Below, piece by piece: positions 25,072 through 32,681 of a stretch of 32,681 bases of DNA. A program made the position numbers and the translations under genes. The stretch's first letter is position 1; every line of letters begins with the position of its first letter. The stretch spans positions 1 through 32,681 of the forward strand of contig NZ_MCIG01000032.1 in NCBI RefSeq assembly GCF_001705035.1, read 5' to 3'. This stretch comes from Curtobacterium sp. UCD-KPL2560 (GTDB taxonomy: Bacteria; Actinomycetota; Actinomycetes; Actinomycetales; Microbacteriaceae). The notes below the pieces were generated by a model. It saw only the letters and a program-made list of their open reading frames with translations, did no database searches and was not told where the DNA came from.

Positions 25072-28000
25072 ATGTCTGCCACGCCCGTCATCACGTACCC
25101 GCCGGAACTGCCCGTCTCGCAGCGGCGGGACGACATCGCCGCCGCGATCCGCGACCACCAGGTCGTGATCGTCGCGGGCGCGACCGGTTCGGGCAAGACC
25201 ACGCAGCTGCCGAAGATCTGCCTCGAGCTCGGTCGCGAACACATCGGGCACACGCAGCCCCGACGGATCGCGGCACGCACGATCGCCGAGCGCGTCTCCG
25301 AGGAACTCGGCGGCGAGCTCGGCGACCTCGTCGGCTACCAGGTGCGCTTCACCGACAAGGTCTCGGCGAACACGCGGATCAAGCTGATGACCGACGGCAT
25401 CCTGCTCAACGAGATCCACTTCGACCGCGACCTCACCCGGTACGACACGATCATCATCGACGAGGCGCACGAGCGGTCGCTCACGATCGACTTCCTGCTC
25501 GGCTACCTCAAGCGGCTGCTCCCCCGTCGTCCCGACCTCAAGGTCATCATCACGAGTGCGACGATCGACCCGGAGTCCTTCTCGCAGCACTTCGGCGGGG
25601 CGCCGATCATCGAGGTCTCGGGCCGCACGTATCCGGTCGAGATCCGCTACCGGCCGCTCGTCGGCGACGACCCGGAGGACGCCGACGACGACACCGACTC
25701 GCGCACCGGCGACAGCGGCAACGCGGCCGACGACCGCGACGTGCTGCAGGGCATCACCGACGCGCTCGACGAGCTGGCGCGCGAGGACCCGGGCGACGTG
25801 CTCGTGTTCCTCTCGGGCGAGAACGAGATCCGCGACGCGCAGGACGCCATCGAGGGCAAGCGGTACCCGGGCACCGAGGTCCTCCCCCTCTACGGCCGCC
25901 TCTCCGCCGCGGACCAGCACCGGGTCTTCGAACGCCGCAGCACGCCGGGGATCCGCCGCCGGGTGGTCCTCGCGACGAACGTGGCCGAGACCTCCCTGAC
26001 CGTGCCGGGCATCAAGTACGTCGTGGACACCGGCACCGCTCGCATCTCGCGGTACTCGCCGCGGGCCAAGGTCCAGCGGCTCCCGATCGAGGCGATCAGC
26101 CAGGCGAGCGCGAACCAGCGGTCCGGGCGTGCGGGTCGCACGAGCGCGGGCATCGCGATCCGGCTGTACGCCGAGGACGACTTCGAACGCCGCCCGGAGT
26201 TCACCGATCCCGAGATCCTGCGCACGAACCTCGCGGCCGTGATCCTGCAGATGATCTCGCTCGGCTTCGGCGACATCGAGTCGTTCCCGTTCCTGCAGCC
26301 GCCGGACTCCCGCGGCGTGAAGGACGGCCTCGACCTGCTCCGCGAGCTCCGGGCGGTGGACGCCGAGGGTCGGATCACGAAGCCCGGGCGGCAGCTGACC
26401 CGTCTGCCGATCGACCCCCGCCTCGGGCGGATGGTGCTCGAGGCCGGGCGACAGGGCGTCGGGCGCGAGGTCATCGCGATCGTCAGTGCCCTGAGCATCC
26501 AGGACCCCCGGGAACGCCCCCTCGAGAAGCGTGCGCACGCCGACCAGTTGCACGCCCGCTTCGCCGACCCGACGAGTGACTTCCTGACGCTCCTCAACCT
26601 CTGGAACCACATCGAGGACAAGCAGGACGAGCTGTCGTCGAGCGCGTTCCGTCGCCTGTGCAAGGCCGAGTTCCTCAACTACCTGCGCATCCGCGAGTGG
26701 CAGGACCTGTACCGGCAGCTCTCCCGCGCCGCCAAGCAGGTCGACGTCCGGATCGCCCAGTCCCGCTCCGAGGACGGCGACGCCGTGCACCGCTCCCTGC
26801 TCGCCGGACTGCTCAGCCAGATCGGCCTCCGCGACCGCGAGAAGCGCGACTACCTCGGCTCGCGGAACACCCGGTTCGTGGTCTTCCCGGGCAGCGTCCT
26901 CGCAAAGAAGCAGCCGGACGCCGTGATGGCCGCCGAACTCGTCGAGACGAGCCGGTTGTTCGCCCGGACCGTCGCGCGCATCGACCCCGCGTGGGTGGAG
27001 CCGCTCGCCGGTGACCTCCTCAAGCGCACCCACGGCGAACCACACTGGGAGAAGAAGCAGGGCGCGGCCGTCGCCTACGAGCGGGTGACGCTGTTCGGCG
27101 TCCCGATCGTGCAGCGCCGCCGCGTGCAGTACAAGCGCATCGACCCGGAACACTCTCGCGAGCTCTTCATCCGGCACGCGTTGGTGGAGGGCGAGTGGGA
27201 CGGCCAGCAGGCGTTCGACCGCGACAACCGTCGACTCCGCAAGGAACTCGAGCAGCTCGAGGAACGCACCCGCCGCCGGGACATCCTGTTCGACGACGAG
27301 CGCGTGTACGAGTTCTACGACGCCCGCATCCCGGCCGACGTCGCGACCACGCGCGACTTCGAGGGATGGTGGCGCACCGCGCGTCGCGACCAGCCCGACC
27401 TGCTCACGATGCGCCGGTCGGACCTCCTCGACGAGGACGCCGCCGACGCCGCACAGGACGAGCAGGAGTACCCGACGCAGTGGCGCAGCGGCGACCAGCG
27501 CCTCGCGGTCCGCTACCGCTTCGAGCCCGGCGCGCAGGACGACGGCGTCAGCGTGCAGGTCCCGCTCGCGCTGCTCCCCCGGATGCGCGAGGAGGGCTTC
27601 GACTGGCAGGTCCGCGGGCTCCGGCGCGAGCTCGTCACGGCGCTCATCAAGTCCCTGCCGAAACAGATCCGCAAGAACGTCGTCCCCGCGGCCGACTGGG
27701 CCGAGAAGATCGTCGCCGAACTGCCCGACGACGCCCCCACCGAGCCGACTGAGTCGTTCCGCGCGACCCTCGCCAAGGCCATCCAGCGCATGACCTACGT
27801 GACCGTGTCGGAGTCCGACTTCGACCTGTCGCGCGTGCCCGCGCACCTCCTGCCCACGTGGGCGGTCGTCGACGAACGCGGCCGCCGGGTCGAGTCCGGC
27901 AAGGACCTGTCGGCCCTGCAGACCAAGCTCAAGGACCGGACCCAGCAGAGCGTCGCCGCCGCCACCGCGAAGGGCGCGGCACGGTCGGGAGGCGCGGCTC

Positions 28001-28914
28001 GCGTCGCCGGAGCCGCCTCCGGCCAACAGGTGGAGGCGTCCGGCCTCACCGCGTGGCCGTCCCGCGACCTGCCGCAGGTGCTCGACACGAAGCAGGCCGG
28101 CGGCGTCATCCGCGCGTACCCGTCCCTCGTCGAGGAGGGCGAGGGACCGAAGGCGACGGTCGGCGTGCAGCTGCTCGCGACGCCGGGCGACCGCGCGGTC
28201 CGCATGCCCGGCGGTGTCCGTCGCCTCGTCATGCACGCGGTGCCGTCCCCGGTGTCGTACGTCCAGTCGCACCTGACGTCCCAGGAGAAGCTCGCGCTCG
28301 CGGCGAGCCCCTACCCGTCCACCGCGGCCCTGTTCGACGACGTGCTCGCCGCGGTCGTCGACGCCGGGATCCGCGCGGCACACCCGGACGGGCTCGTCTT
28401 CGCGAGGGTCGACTTCGAGGCGGTCCGCGATCGCGTGTCGTCGACCGTCGTCGACACGATGTTCACGGCGGTGTCCGAGGTCGCCGCGGTCCTCACAGCA
28501 CACCGCGCCGCCGAGAAGTCCCTCAAGCAGGCCAACTCGATGTCCCTGCTGCCGGCCCTGACCGACATGCGGCAGCAGATGGAGCGCCTCGTCTTCCCGG
28601 GCTTCGTCGCCGTCGCCGGGCTCGACCGACTGCGGCGGATCCGCGTGTACCTGCAGGGCGTCGACGCACGGGTGCAGAAGCTCCTGCAGAACCCGGGGCG
28701 CGACGCCACGTGGATGCGCGAGGTCACCGTCGCGACCGACCGCTACACCGATGCGGGTGGGACCTTCCCGCCCGCGGTCGGCGCGCACCCGGAGCTCGTG
28801 CACGCGCGGTGGATGCTCGAGGAGTTCCGCCTCAGCCTGTTCGCCCAGGAGCTCGGGACGGCCGAGACGGTGTCGCTGCAGCGCATCACGAAGGCACTGA
28901 CCGCCGCGCGCTGA
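25072..28914 (+). CDS. hrpA: ATP-dependent DEAH-box RNA helicase HrpA
   Basis: A 1280-residue DEAH/RHA helicase thought to unwind RNA; in E. coli HrpA acts in mRNA processing and rescue of stalled ribosomes. Motifs in order: Walker A GATGSGKTT (36–44), TQPRRIAA, DEAH (130–133), TSATID, the motif V region ATNVAETSLTVPGI, and QRSGRAGRT (motif VI). The ratchet and OB domains and the long HrpA-specific DUF3418 C-terminus follow, ending near RLSLFAQELGT. An acidic insertion DDPEDADDDTDSRTGDSG lies between the RecA domains. It converges on the YbaK-type gene with only a 12-base gap. Confidence 0.96.
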   Translation: MSATPVITYPPELPVSQRRDDIAAAIRDHQVVIVAGATGSGKTTQLPKICLELGREHIGHTQPRRIAARTIAERVSEELGGELGDLVGYQVRFTDKVSANTRIKLMTDGILLNEIHFDRDLTRYDTIIIDEAHERSLTIDFLLGYLKRLLPRRPDLKVIITSATIDPESFSQHFGGAPIIEVSGRTYPVEIRYRPLVGDDPEDADDDTDSRTGDSGNAADDRDVLQGITDALDELAREDPGDVLVFLSGENEIRDAQDAIEGKRYPGTEVLPLYGRLSAADQHRVFERRSTPGIRRRVVLATNVAETSLTVPGIKYVVDTGTARISRYSPRAKVQRLPIEAISQASANQRSGRAGRTSAGIAIRLYAEDDFERRPEFTDPEILRTNLAAVILQMISLGFGDIESFPFLQPPDSRGVKDGLDLLRELRAVDAEGRITKPGRQLTRLPIDPRLGRMVLEAGRQGVGREVIAIVSALSIQDPRERPLEKRAHADQLHARFADPTSDFLTLLNLWNHIEDKQDELSSSAFRRLCKAEFLNYLRIREWQDLYRQLSRAAKQVDVRIAQSRSEDGDAVHRSLLAGLLSQIGLRDREKRDYLGSRNTRFVVFPGSVLAKKQPDAVMAAELVETSRLFARTVARIDPAWVEPLAGDLLKRTHGEPHWEKKQGAAVAYERVTLFGVPIVQRRRVQYKRIDPEHSRELFIRHALVEGEWDGQQAFDRDNRRLRKELEQLEERTRRRDILFDDERVYEFYDARIPADVATTRDFEGWWRTARRDQPDLLTMRRSDLLDEDAADAAQDEQEYPTQWRSGDQRLAVRYRFEPGAQDDGVSVQVPLALLPRMREEGFDWQVRGLRRELVTALIKSLPKQIRKNVVPAADWAEKIVAELPDDAPTEPTESFRATLAKAIQRMTYVTVSESDFDLSRVPAHLLPTWAVVDERGRRVESGKDLSALQTKLKDRTQQSVAAATAKGAARSGGAARVAGAASGQQVEASGLTAWPSRDLPQVLDTKQAGGVIRAYPSLVEEGEGPKATVGVQLLATPGDRAVRMPGGVRRLVMHAVPSPVSYVQSHLTSQEKLALAASPYPSTAALFDDVLAAVVDAGIRAAHPDGLVFARVDFEAVRDRVSSTVVDTMFTAVSEVAAVLTAHRAAEKSLKQANSMSLLPALTDMRQQMERLVFPGFVAVAGLDRLRRIRVYLQGVDARVQKLLQNPGRDATWMREVTVATDRYTDAGGTFPPAVGAHPELVHARWMLEEFRLSLFAQELGTAETVSLQRITKALTAAR

Positions 28915-28926
28915 ACGAGACGACCG

Positions 28927-29475
28927 TCAGACGGCGGCAGCCTCGGTCGCCAGGCCCTCGACCACGGTCACGTTCGGCAGCGCCGCGAGGACCTCGCCCG
29001 GCAGGAACACCTTCGCACCGCGCAGTCCCGCACCGACGACGATCTCGGGCGCCCGGAGCACGCGGGCGTCGACGTACACGGGCCAGTCGGCGGGCAGGCC
29101 GATCGGCGTGATGCCGCCGTACTCCATGCCGGTGAGCTCGACCGCCCGATCCATCGGCGCGAAGCTCGCCTTGCGCACGTCGAGGAGCTGCTTCACGACA
29201 CGGTTGACGTCGAGCTTCGTCGAGGCGAGCACCACGCACGCCGCGTACCGGACCTCGTCGCCGCGCCTGCCCGCGACCACGATGCAGTTCGCGCCGGCCT
29301 CGAGCGGGTACCCGTAGGCCTCCGAGAACGCCGCGGTGTCGGCCAGCTCCGGGTCGATCGGCGCCGCCTGGATGCGCGAGAGGAGTGCGCTCGGCAGCGC
29401 GACCAGGGCCTGGGCGACGGGGATCGCGAGGAACCCGGTGGCGACGAGGGCGTTGGATCGTTCGAGCGTCGGCAT
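28927..29475 (-). CDS. YbaK/ProX-type aminoacyl-tRNA deacylase-like protein
   Basis: A 182-residue protein of the YbaK/prolyl-tRNA-editing family, which hydrolyses misacylated tRNAs in trans. Visible features are ANCIVVAGRRG, the lysine-bearing LDVNRVVKQLL, KASFAPMDRAVELTG and the closing GITPIGLP motif. Specificity (Cys-tRNA-Pro or Ala-tRNA-Pro) cannot be told. ATG 29475 follows a -10 box TACGGT (29482–29487) by six bases. The gene faces hrpA. Confidence 0.88.
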   Translation of the reverse strand: MPTLERSNALVATGFLAIPVAQALVALPSALLSRIQAAPIDPELADTAAFSEAYGYPLEAGANCIVVAGRRGDEVRYAACVVLASTKLDVNRVVKQLLDVRKASFAPMDRAVELTGMEYGGITPIGLPADWPVYVDARVLRAPEIVVGAGLRGAKVFLPGEVLAALPNVTVVEGLATEAAAV

Positions 29476-29487
29476 GGTCCCACCGTA
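29476..29487 (-). promoter_or_regulatory. Leaderless -10 box of the YbaK-type gene
   Basis: TACGGT on the minus strand at 29482–29487, six bases before ATG 29475. Confidence 0.6.
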
Positions 29488-29633
29488 GGGAACCCTCCCC
29501 CGGCGATGATGGAGCCACGGCAGGCGACCACCGCCGGCACACCACTGCAGCCGCTACACCGCTGGGGCCAGCAGGTGACCGCAGCCGCCACTCGACCGTG
29601 GCCACCACGAGACCAGGACGGAGCGCCAGACCC

Positions 29634-30278
29634 GTGTTCCGACGACTCCTCCGACGACACCTCCGACCTCCGTCGGTGCAGCAGCGGCCGGTCCGGACCC
29701 CTGCGGTCGTCCCTCGGCCGGGCGTCCCGCTCACCACACCCGGGCCGGAGCCGACGGACGCGCCGGAGGTCGTCCGGGCGCTGCTGACGATGCGGGCGCT
29801 CGGGGTGCTCGGCCAGCGTGAGCCGCGGCACTCCTCGGCACTCGCCGCGCAGGCGGTCGCACTCGGCCTCGGCGGACCGGCGGCGGTGGCGCTGGCTGCC
29901 CGGTACACCGACGACGACCCCGAGGGTCTCGACTCCGAACTGGTGGACTGTCTCGACGAGCTCGGGTGGTCGACCGCGGGGATGTCGACCGCGGACGCTG
30001 CCGTCCACCTCACCCGGGCGCGTGCCGCCCACGTCCTCACCGGTGCGGCCGACGGCCGATCGGTCGCGGCATGGGTGAACGCGCGCTTCGCGTGGGACGA
30101 GGCCGTCACCACCGGGGCCTTCGACGGCTTCGTCGGTCTGCACTGGGAGTTCGAGGAACTCGACGAGCTCGCAGAGCACGACCCCGGGGCCCGATGGGTG
30201 TTCCCCGACGTCGACGACGTCGCGGCTGCGTTCATCAACGACACGTCCCCCGTCGTCGAACGGTGGCGGCGCCGCTGA
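29634..30278 (+). CDS. Hypothetical protein
   Basis: A 214-residue protein I do not recognise. A basic, proline-rich N-terminus (about 1–40) precedes a helical, acidic C-terminal part that includes ARAAHVLTGAADGRSVAAWV and an acidic stretch WEFEELDELAEHDPGA. No signal peptide, membrane helix or known motif is seen. The GTG start is uncertain: the frame is open upstream (another GTG at 29598) and no clear ribosome site or -10 box decides. Coding is supported by a long open frame with plausible residue use beyond 29750 and by a terminator hairpin right after the stop. Confidence 0.6.
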   Translation: MFRRLLRRHLRPPSVQQRPVRTPAVVPRPGVPLTTPGPEPTDAPEVVRALLTMRALGVLGQREPRHSSALAAQAVALGLGGPAAVALAARYTDDDPEGLDSELVDCLDELGWSTAGMSTADAAVHLTRARAAHVLTGAADGRSVAAWVNARFAWDEAVTTGAFDGFVGLHWEFEELDELAEHDPGARWVFPDVDDVAAAFINDTSPVVERWRRR

Positions 30279-30285
30279 CGGGACA

Positions 30286-30304
30286 CGCTCCGCTCAGCGG
30301 AGCG
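30286..30304. terminator. Bidirectional hairpin between convergent genes
   Basis: CGCTCCGC, TCA loop, GCGGAGCG: perfect eight-base arms eight bases past the hypothetical gene and ten bases before the stop of the membrane protein gene. Confidence 0.8.
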
Positions 30305-30313
30305 AACGGCTGC

Positions 30314-31189
30314 TCAGCGTTCGAGGCAGATCGTCATGAGGGTCACCGTCGGCCCGGGACGCGCGTACGACGAGGGCGAGAGCCAGTCCGCCCGCGGCTC
30401 GTACTGCTCCTCCGGCCCGACGTCGCTGCGCTCGGCACGGATCCCCTCGGCCTTCCACGCCGCGACGACCTCGGACATGTCCGTCGTGCCACCGGGAACG
30501 GTCTCGGCCCCCTCGGGCAGCAGGTCCGCACCCGAGGCGTCCACGAGCTCGGCGGCGGTGAACCAGTACTCCCACTGCAGCCCCTCGTGCCGGTTGTCGA
30601 GCAGGCACGGTTCGGAGTACGCCCCGCCCTTCGGGGAGCCGTCGGACCGGAAGGCGTCGGCTCGCCGGGACCCGAGGAGTTCCACGGTGCGGTCGCCGAT
30701 GCGGTTGAGCGCTGCCTCGGGGTCGTCCCCGCCGTCCGAGAAGTGCCGCTCGGCGGCGGTGGCGGGCTGCGCGCGGACCCGGGCGTCCTCCGCGACCCGC
30801 CCGGCCTGTGCGGTGATCCCGAGCACGTTGAACGGGACCGCGACGACGAGCACGACGATCGCCGAGATCACCCCGGCGAGCGACGTGCGGGGCTGCCGAC
30901 GGCGCTTCACGGAGTAGGCGACGACGACCGCCACCGGGACGCCGACGGCGAGCAGCGCGCCGATCACGTAACCGGTCAGCACCCCGCCGGGTCCGGGTCG
31001 CTCGTCCTCGGGCGCGAACGAGCTCTGCAGCAGGACCGCGAGCTGGATCCACCAACTCACGAGGAGCAGGATCGGCAGGACGACCGCGACGACGACCGCG
31101 TTCGTCCGGCCGACGGCCCCCGTGCCGGCCTCGGCGCCGTCGTCGGTCCGGTTCCAGGCCGGTTGCGGCCCCTGGTCGTCGATGCTCAT
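30314..31189 (-). CDS. Membrane protein of unknown function
   Basis: A 291-residue protein with a short polar N-terminus, three predicted helices (about 30–54, 70–94 and 104–125) and an extracytoplasmic C-terminal domain of about 165 residues ending DWLSPSSYARPGPTVTLM. The soluble domain contains one Cys pair (Cys in SEPCLL and in TICLER) that could form a disulfide. No family is recognised. ATG 31189 is preceded by GAGGGGG four bases upstream, so it is translated from a leadered mRNA. Confidence 0.75.
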   Translation of the reverse strand: MSIDDQGPQPAWNRTDDGAEAGTGAVGRTNAVVVAVVLPILLLVSWWIQLAVLLQSSFAPEDERPGPGGVLTGYVIGALLAVGVPVAVVVAYSVKRRRQPRTSLAGVISAIVVLVVAVPFNVLGITAQAGRVAEDARVRAQPATAAERHFSDGGDDPEAALNRIGDRTVELLGSRRADAFRSDGSPKGGAYSEPCLLDNRHEGLQWEYWFTAAELVDASGADLLPEGAETVPGGTTDMSEVVAAWKAEGIRAERSDVGPEEQYEPRADWLSPSSYARPGPTVTLMTICLER

Positions 31190-31289
31190 GCGTCCCCCTC
31201 GCGCCGCCCATCCTGGCAGGCGCCCGGCGATCGGGCACACGGGATCCGAGGCACCCGACGCCCCGGCGCCGTCCCAACCGTGCCGCGCG

Positions 31290-31961
31290 CTACGCCCGCT
31301 CGTCGATCGACCGCGCTCCCGGCACCGGCGGTGCCGGGTCGTCCGCGGCCTCCGGGTCGTCCGCCCGCGCCCACTTCACCGTCCACCGCACGAGGGGCTG
31401 CACCCGGTCCCACGCCGCCACGATGTCCTCGGTGCTGCTGTCGAGCGGGAGGTGCACGAGCGCGGCGTAGTGCTGCATCCGGAGCAGGTCGATCCGCGGG
31501 TGGTCGGCGTCGTACCCGCGCGGGGCGGTCCCGAGCGGCGGCCCGGCGAGCTCGTACCCGGCGTCGACCAGGTCGTCGAGTTCCCGGCGCAGCGCGGCAG
31601 CGGCCTGCGGGTGCTCGTCGATGGTCTCCCGCGCCGCCCGCAGCTGTGCGCGCGACGGTTCGTAGAGCCCGCCGCCGACCTGCAGACCGTCAGCACCGGC
31701 GCTCAGGTACATCCCGCCGGCGGTGAGCCCGGTGTCCTCGCGGTAGGGCCGCTCGTCCGGCGTGAAGCGCAGGTCGCGGTGCTGCCGCAGCACCCGACCG
31801 GGCCCGTACCGTCGCTCGGCCTCGTTCAGCAGGGCCTCCATCGGTTCCCGGACGTGCCGCTCCCAGTCCTCGCGGTGCTCCTCGAACCACGACTTCTCGT
31901 TGTGCGCGGCGAGCCCGCGGAAGAACGTCGCCAGCGCGGGCGAGAACGGCGTCTCGGTCAT
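31290..31961 (-). CDS. DUF2461 (TIGR02453-type) family protein
   Basis: A 223-residue cytoplasmic protein of a widespread family with no assigned reaction. Family hallmarks are FFRGLAAHNEKSWFEEHRE near the N-terminus, FRDLRFTPDERPYRED-like QHRDLRFTPDERPY, and GGGLYEPSRAQLRAAR. The ATG at 31961 begins the conserved part; a longer frame reaches 32024 but would run into the divergent acetyltransferase promoter. The C-terminus is an acidic Asp/Pro tail. It diverges from the acetyltransferase by 61 bases. Confidence 0.87.
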   Translation of the reverse strand: MTETPFSPALATFFRGLAAHNEKSWFEEHREDWERHVREPMEALLNEAERRYGPGRVLRQHRDLRFTPDERPYREDTGLTAGGMYLSAGADGLQVGGGLYEPSRAQLRAARETIDEHPQAAAALRRELDDLVDAGYELAGPPLGTAPRGYDADHPRIDLLRMQHYAALVHLPLDSSTEDIVAAWDRVQPLVRWTVKWARADDPEAADDPAPPVPGARSIDERA

Positions 31962-32022
31962 GCACCAGTGAACCGCCGCCGCGTGCAGGACCGTCGGCGG
32001 GTCGGGGTACGAGGATGACGAC

Positions 32023-32673
32023 ATGAGCGAACTCCGTCCGATCGACCTCGACCGCTGGCCCCGTCGCGAGCACTTCGCGCACTACCGACGGGAACCCTGC
32101 GCGTGGGAGCTGACGGTCGACGTCGACGTGACGGCGTTCGTCGCGGCGGTGCGTGCGGCGGGCGTGAAGACGTACCCGTCGCAGATCTGGGCGATCGCGA
32201 CGGTCGTGAACCGGCACGACGAGTTCCGCATGGCGCTGACCGAGGACGGGCAGCCCGCCGTGTGGGACTCGGTCGACCCGACCTTCACGGTGTTCCACCC
32301 GGGCACCGAGACGTTCTCGGTGCTCGGCGTGCCGTACGACGCCGACCACCGGCGCTTCCACGACGCCGTGGTCGCGACGACCGCGACGTACCGGGACGAC
32401 CACCGGCTGTTCCCGCAGGAGGACCGCGCGACGAACCGCTTCGACGTGTCGACCCTCCCGCGCACGTCGTTCACGGGGTTCGCGCTGCACCTGACCGGCG
32501 CCGAGGACCACCTGCTCCCGGTCGTCACCCTCGGCCGGTACCGCGAGGTCGGAGGCCGCACCCTCATGCCCCTCGCGCTGCGGGTGAACCACGCGGCGGT
32601 GGACGGCTTCCACGCGTCGCGGTTCGTCGCCGAGCTCGAGGAACTGTTCGCCGATCCCACGTGGCTCGCCTGA
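32023..32673 (+). CDS. catA: Type A chloramphenicol O-acetyltransferase
   Basis: Would transfer acetyl from acetyl-CoA to the 3-hydroxyl of chloramphenicol; active as a trimer. The 216-residue product follows classical CAT throughout: IDLDRWPRREHF at the N-terminus, YPSQIWAIATVVNRHDEFRM, WDSVDPTFTVFHPGTETFS, and the active site NHAAVDGFH with catalytic His190 and Asp194. The preceding residue is Asn instead of the usual first His of HHAVCDG. Length is normal. GAGGAT at 32011–32016, six bases before the ATG, may be a -10 box. Function on chloramphenicol is inferred; some relatives act on other acceptors. Confidence 0.9.
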   Translation: MSELRPIDLDRWPRREHFAHYRREPCAWELTVDVDVTAFVAAVRAAGVKTYPSQIWAIATVVNRHDEFRMALTEDGQPAVWDSVDPTFTVFHPGTETFSVLGVPYDADHRRFHDAVVATTATYRDDHRLFPQEDRATNRFDVSTLPRTSFTGFALHLTGAEDHLLPVVTLGRYREVGGRTLMPLALRVNHAAVDGFHASRFVAELEELFADPTWLA

Positions 32674-32681
32674 CCGGACCC

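Noticed and set aside
24934-28803. A 1289-codon open frame antisense to hrpA
   Set aside because: It is composition-driven; the + strand has all helicase motifs in order.
29506-29787. A 93-codon open frame beginning at the ATG pair near 29506
   Set aside because: It overlaps the better-supported frame at 29634 and is a low-complexity Ser/Arg-rich sequence typical of shadow frames.
31962-32024. Longer N-terminus for the DUF2461 protein
   Set aside because: The extra 21 codons have no family similarity and overlap the acetyltransferase start. The conserved part begins at ATG 31961.

Overview
The window is a chromosomal stretch from a very GC-rich actinobacterium. Gene content, protein style, frequent GTG starts and the order pmt–rsmI–metG–tatD–rsmA–(block)–ispE point to the Microbacteriaceae, with Curtobacterium or a close relative the best guess. 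That placement is inference from protein recognition, not a search. No rRNA, tRNA, CRISPR array, transposase or phage gene was seen. About 29 genes are supported.

Left part (1–4.2 kb): a leftward molybdate cluster made of a TOBE/HTH regulator, a MoeB-type activating enzyme fused to a rhodanese, and the lipoprotein ModA. modBC would lie beyond the left edge. The window opens with an inverted, 6-mismatch copy of the modA 3' end. A rightward family-39-type membrane glycosyltransferase diverges from the regulator and converges on ispE.

Middle (4.2–17.5 kb): housekeeping genes ispE, rsmA, tatD, metG, rsmI and a divergent protein O-mannosyltransferase. In Mycobacterium tuberculosis the same set is compact (pmt, rsmI, metG, tatD, rpfB, ksgA, ispE). 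Here rpfB is missing and a block of about 6.3 kb sits between rsmA and ispE. The block holds an LLM-family flavin oxidoreductase with an upstream ATP-grasp ligase, a DUF3800 gene with an operator-like dyad, a divergent MmyB-type regulator/SDR pair, and a PIN-type toxin–antitoxin pair bracketed by two 89-bp palindromic direct repeats.

Right part (17.7–32.7 kb): a TetR repressor divergent from a 14-helix MFS exporter with two operator-like dyads, a two-domain sulfurtransferase, a Rossmann reductase with a P-loop kinase, a DUF255 thioredoxin-like protein, a 1280-residue HrpA helicase with a convergent YbaK-type deacylase, a hypothetical protein, a three-helix membrane protein, a DUF2461 protein and a type A chloramphenicol acetyltransferase.

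Three patterns cut across the window. Many genes have a TANNNT -10 box 6–8 bases before the start codon, so their mRNAs should be leaderless. A family of long GC-rich hairpins recurs between genes. Three genes (modA, rsmA, the MFS gene) have their own 3' ends repeated just past the stop codon.
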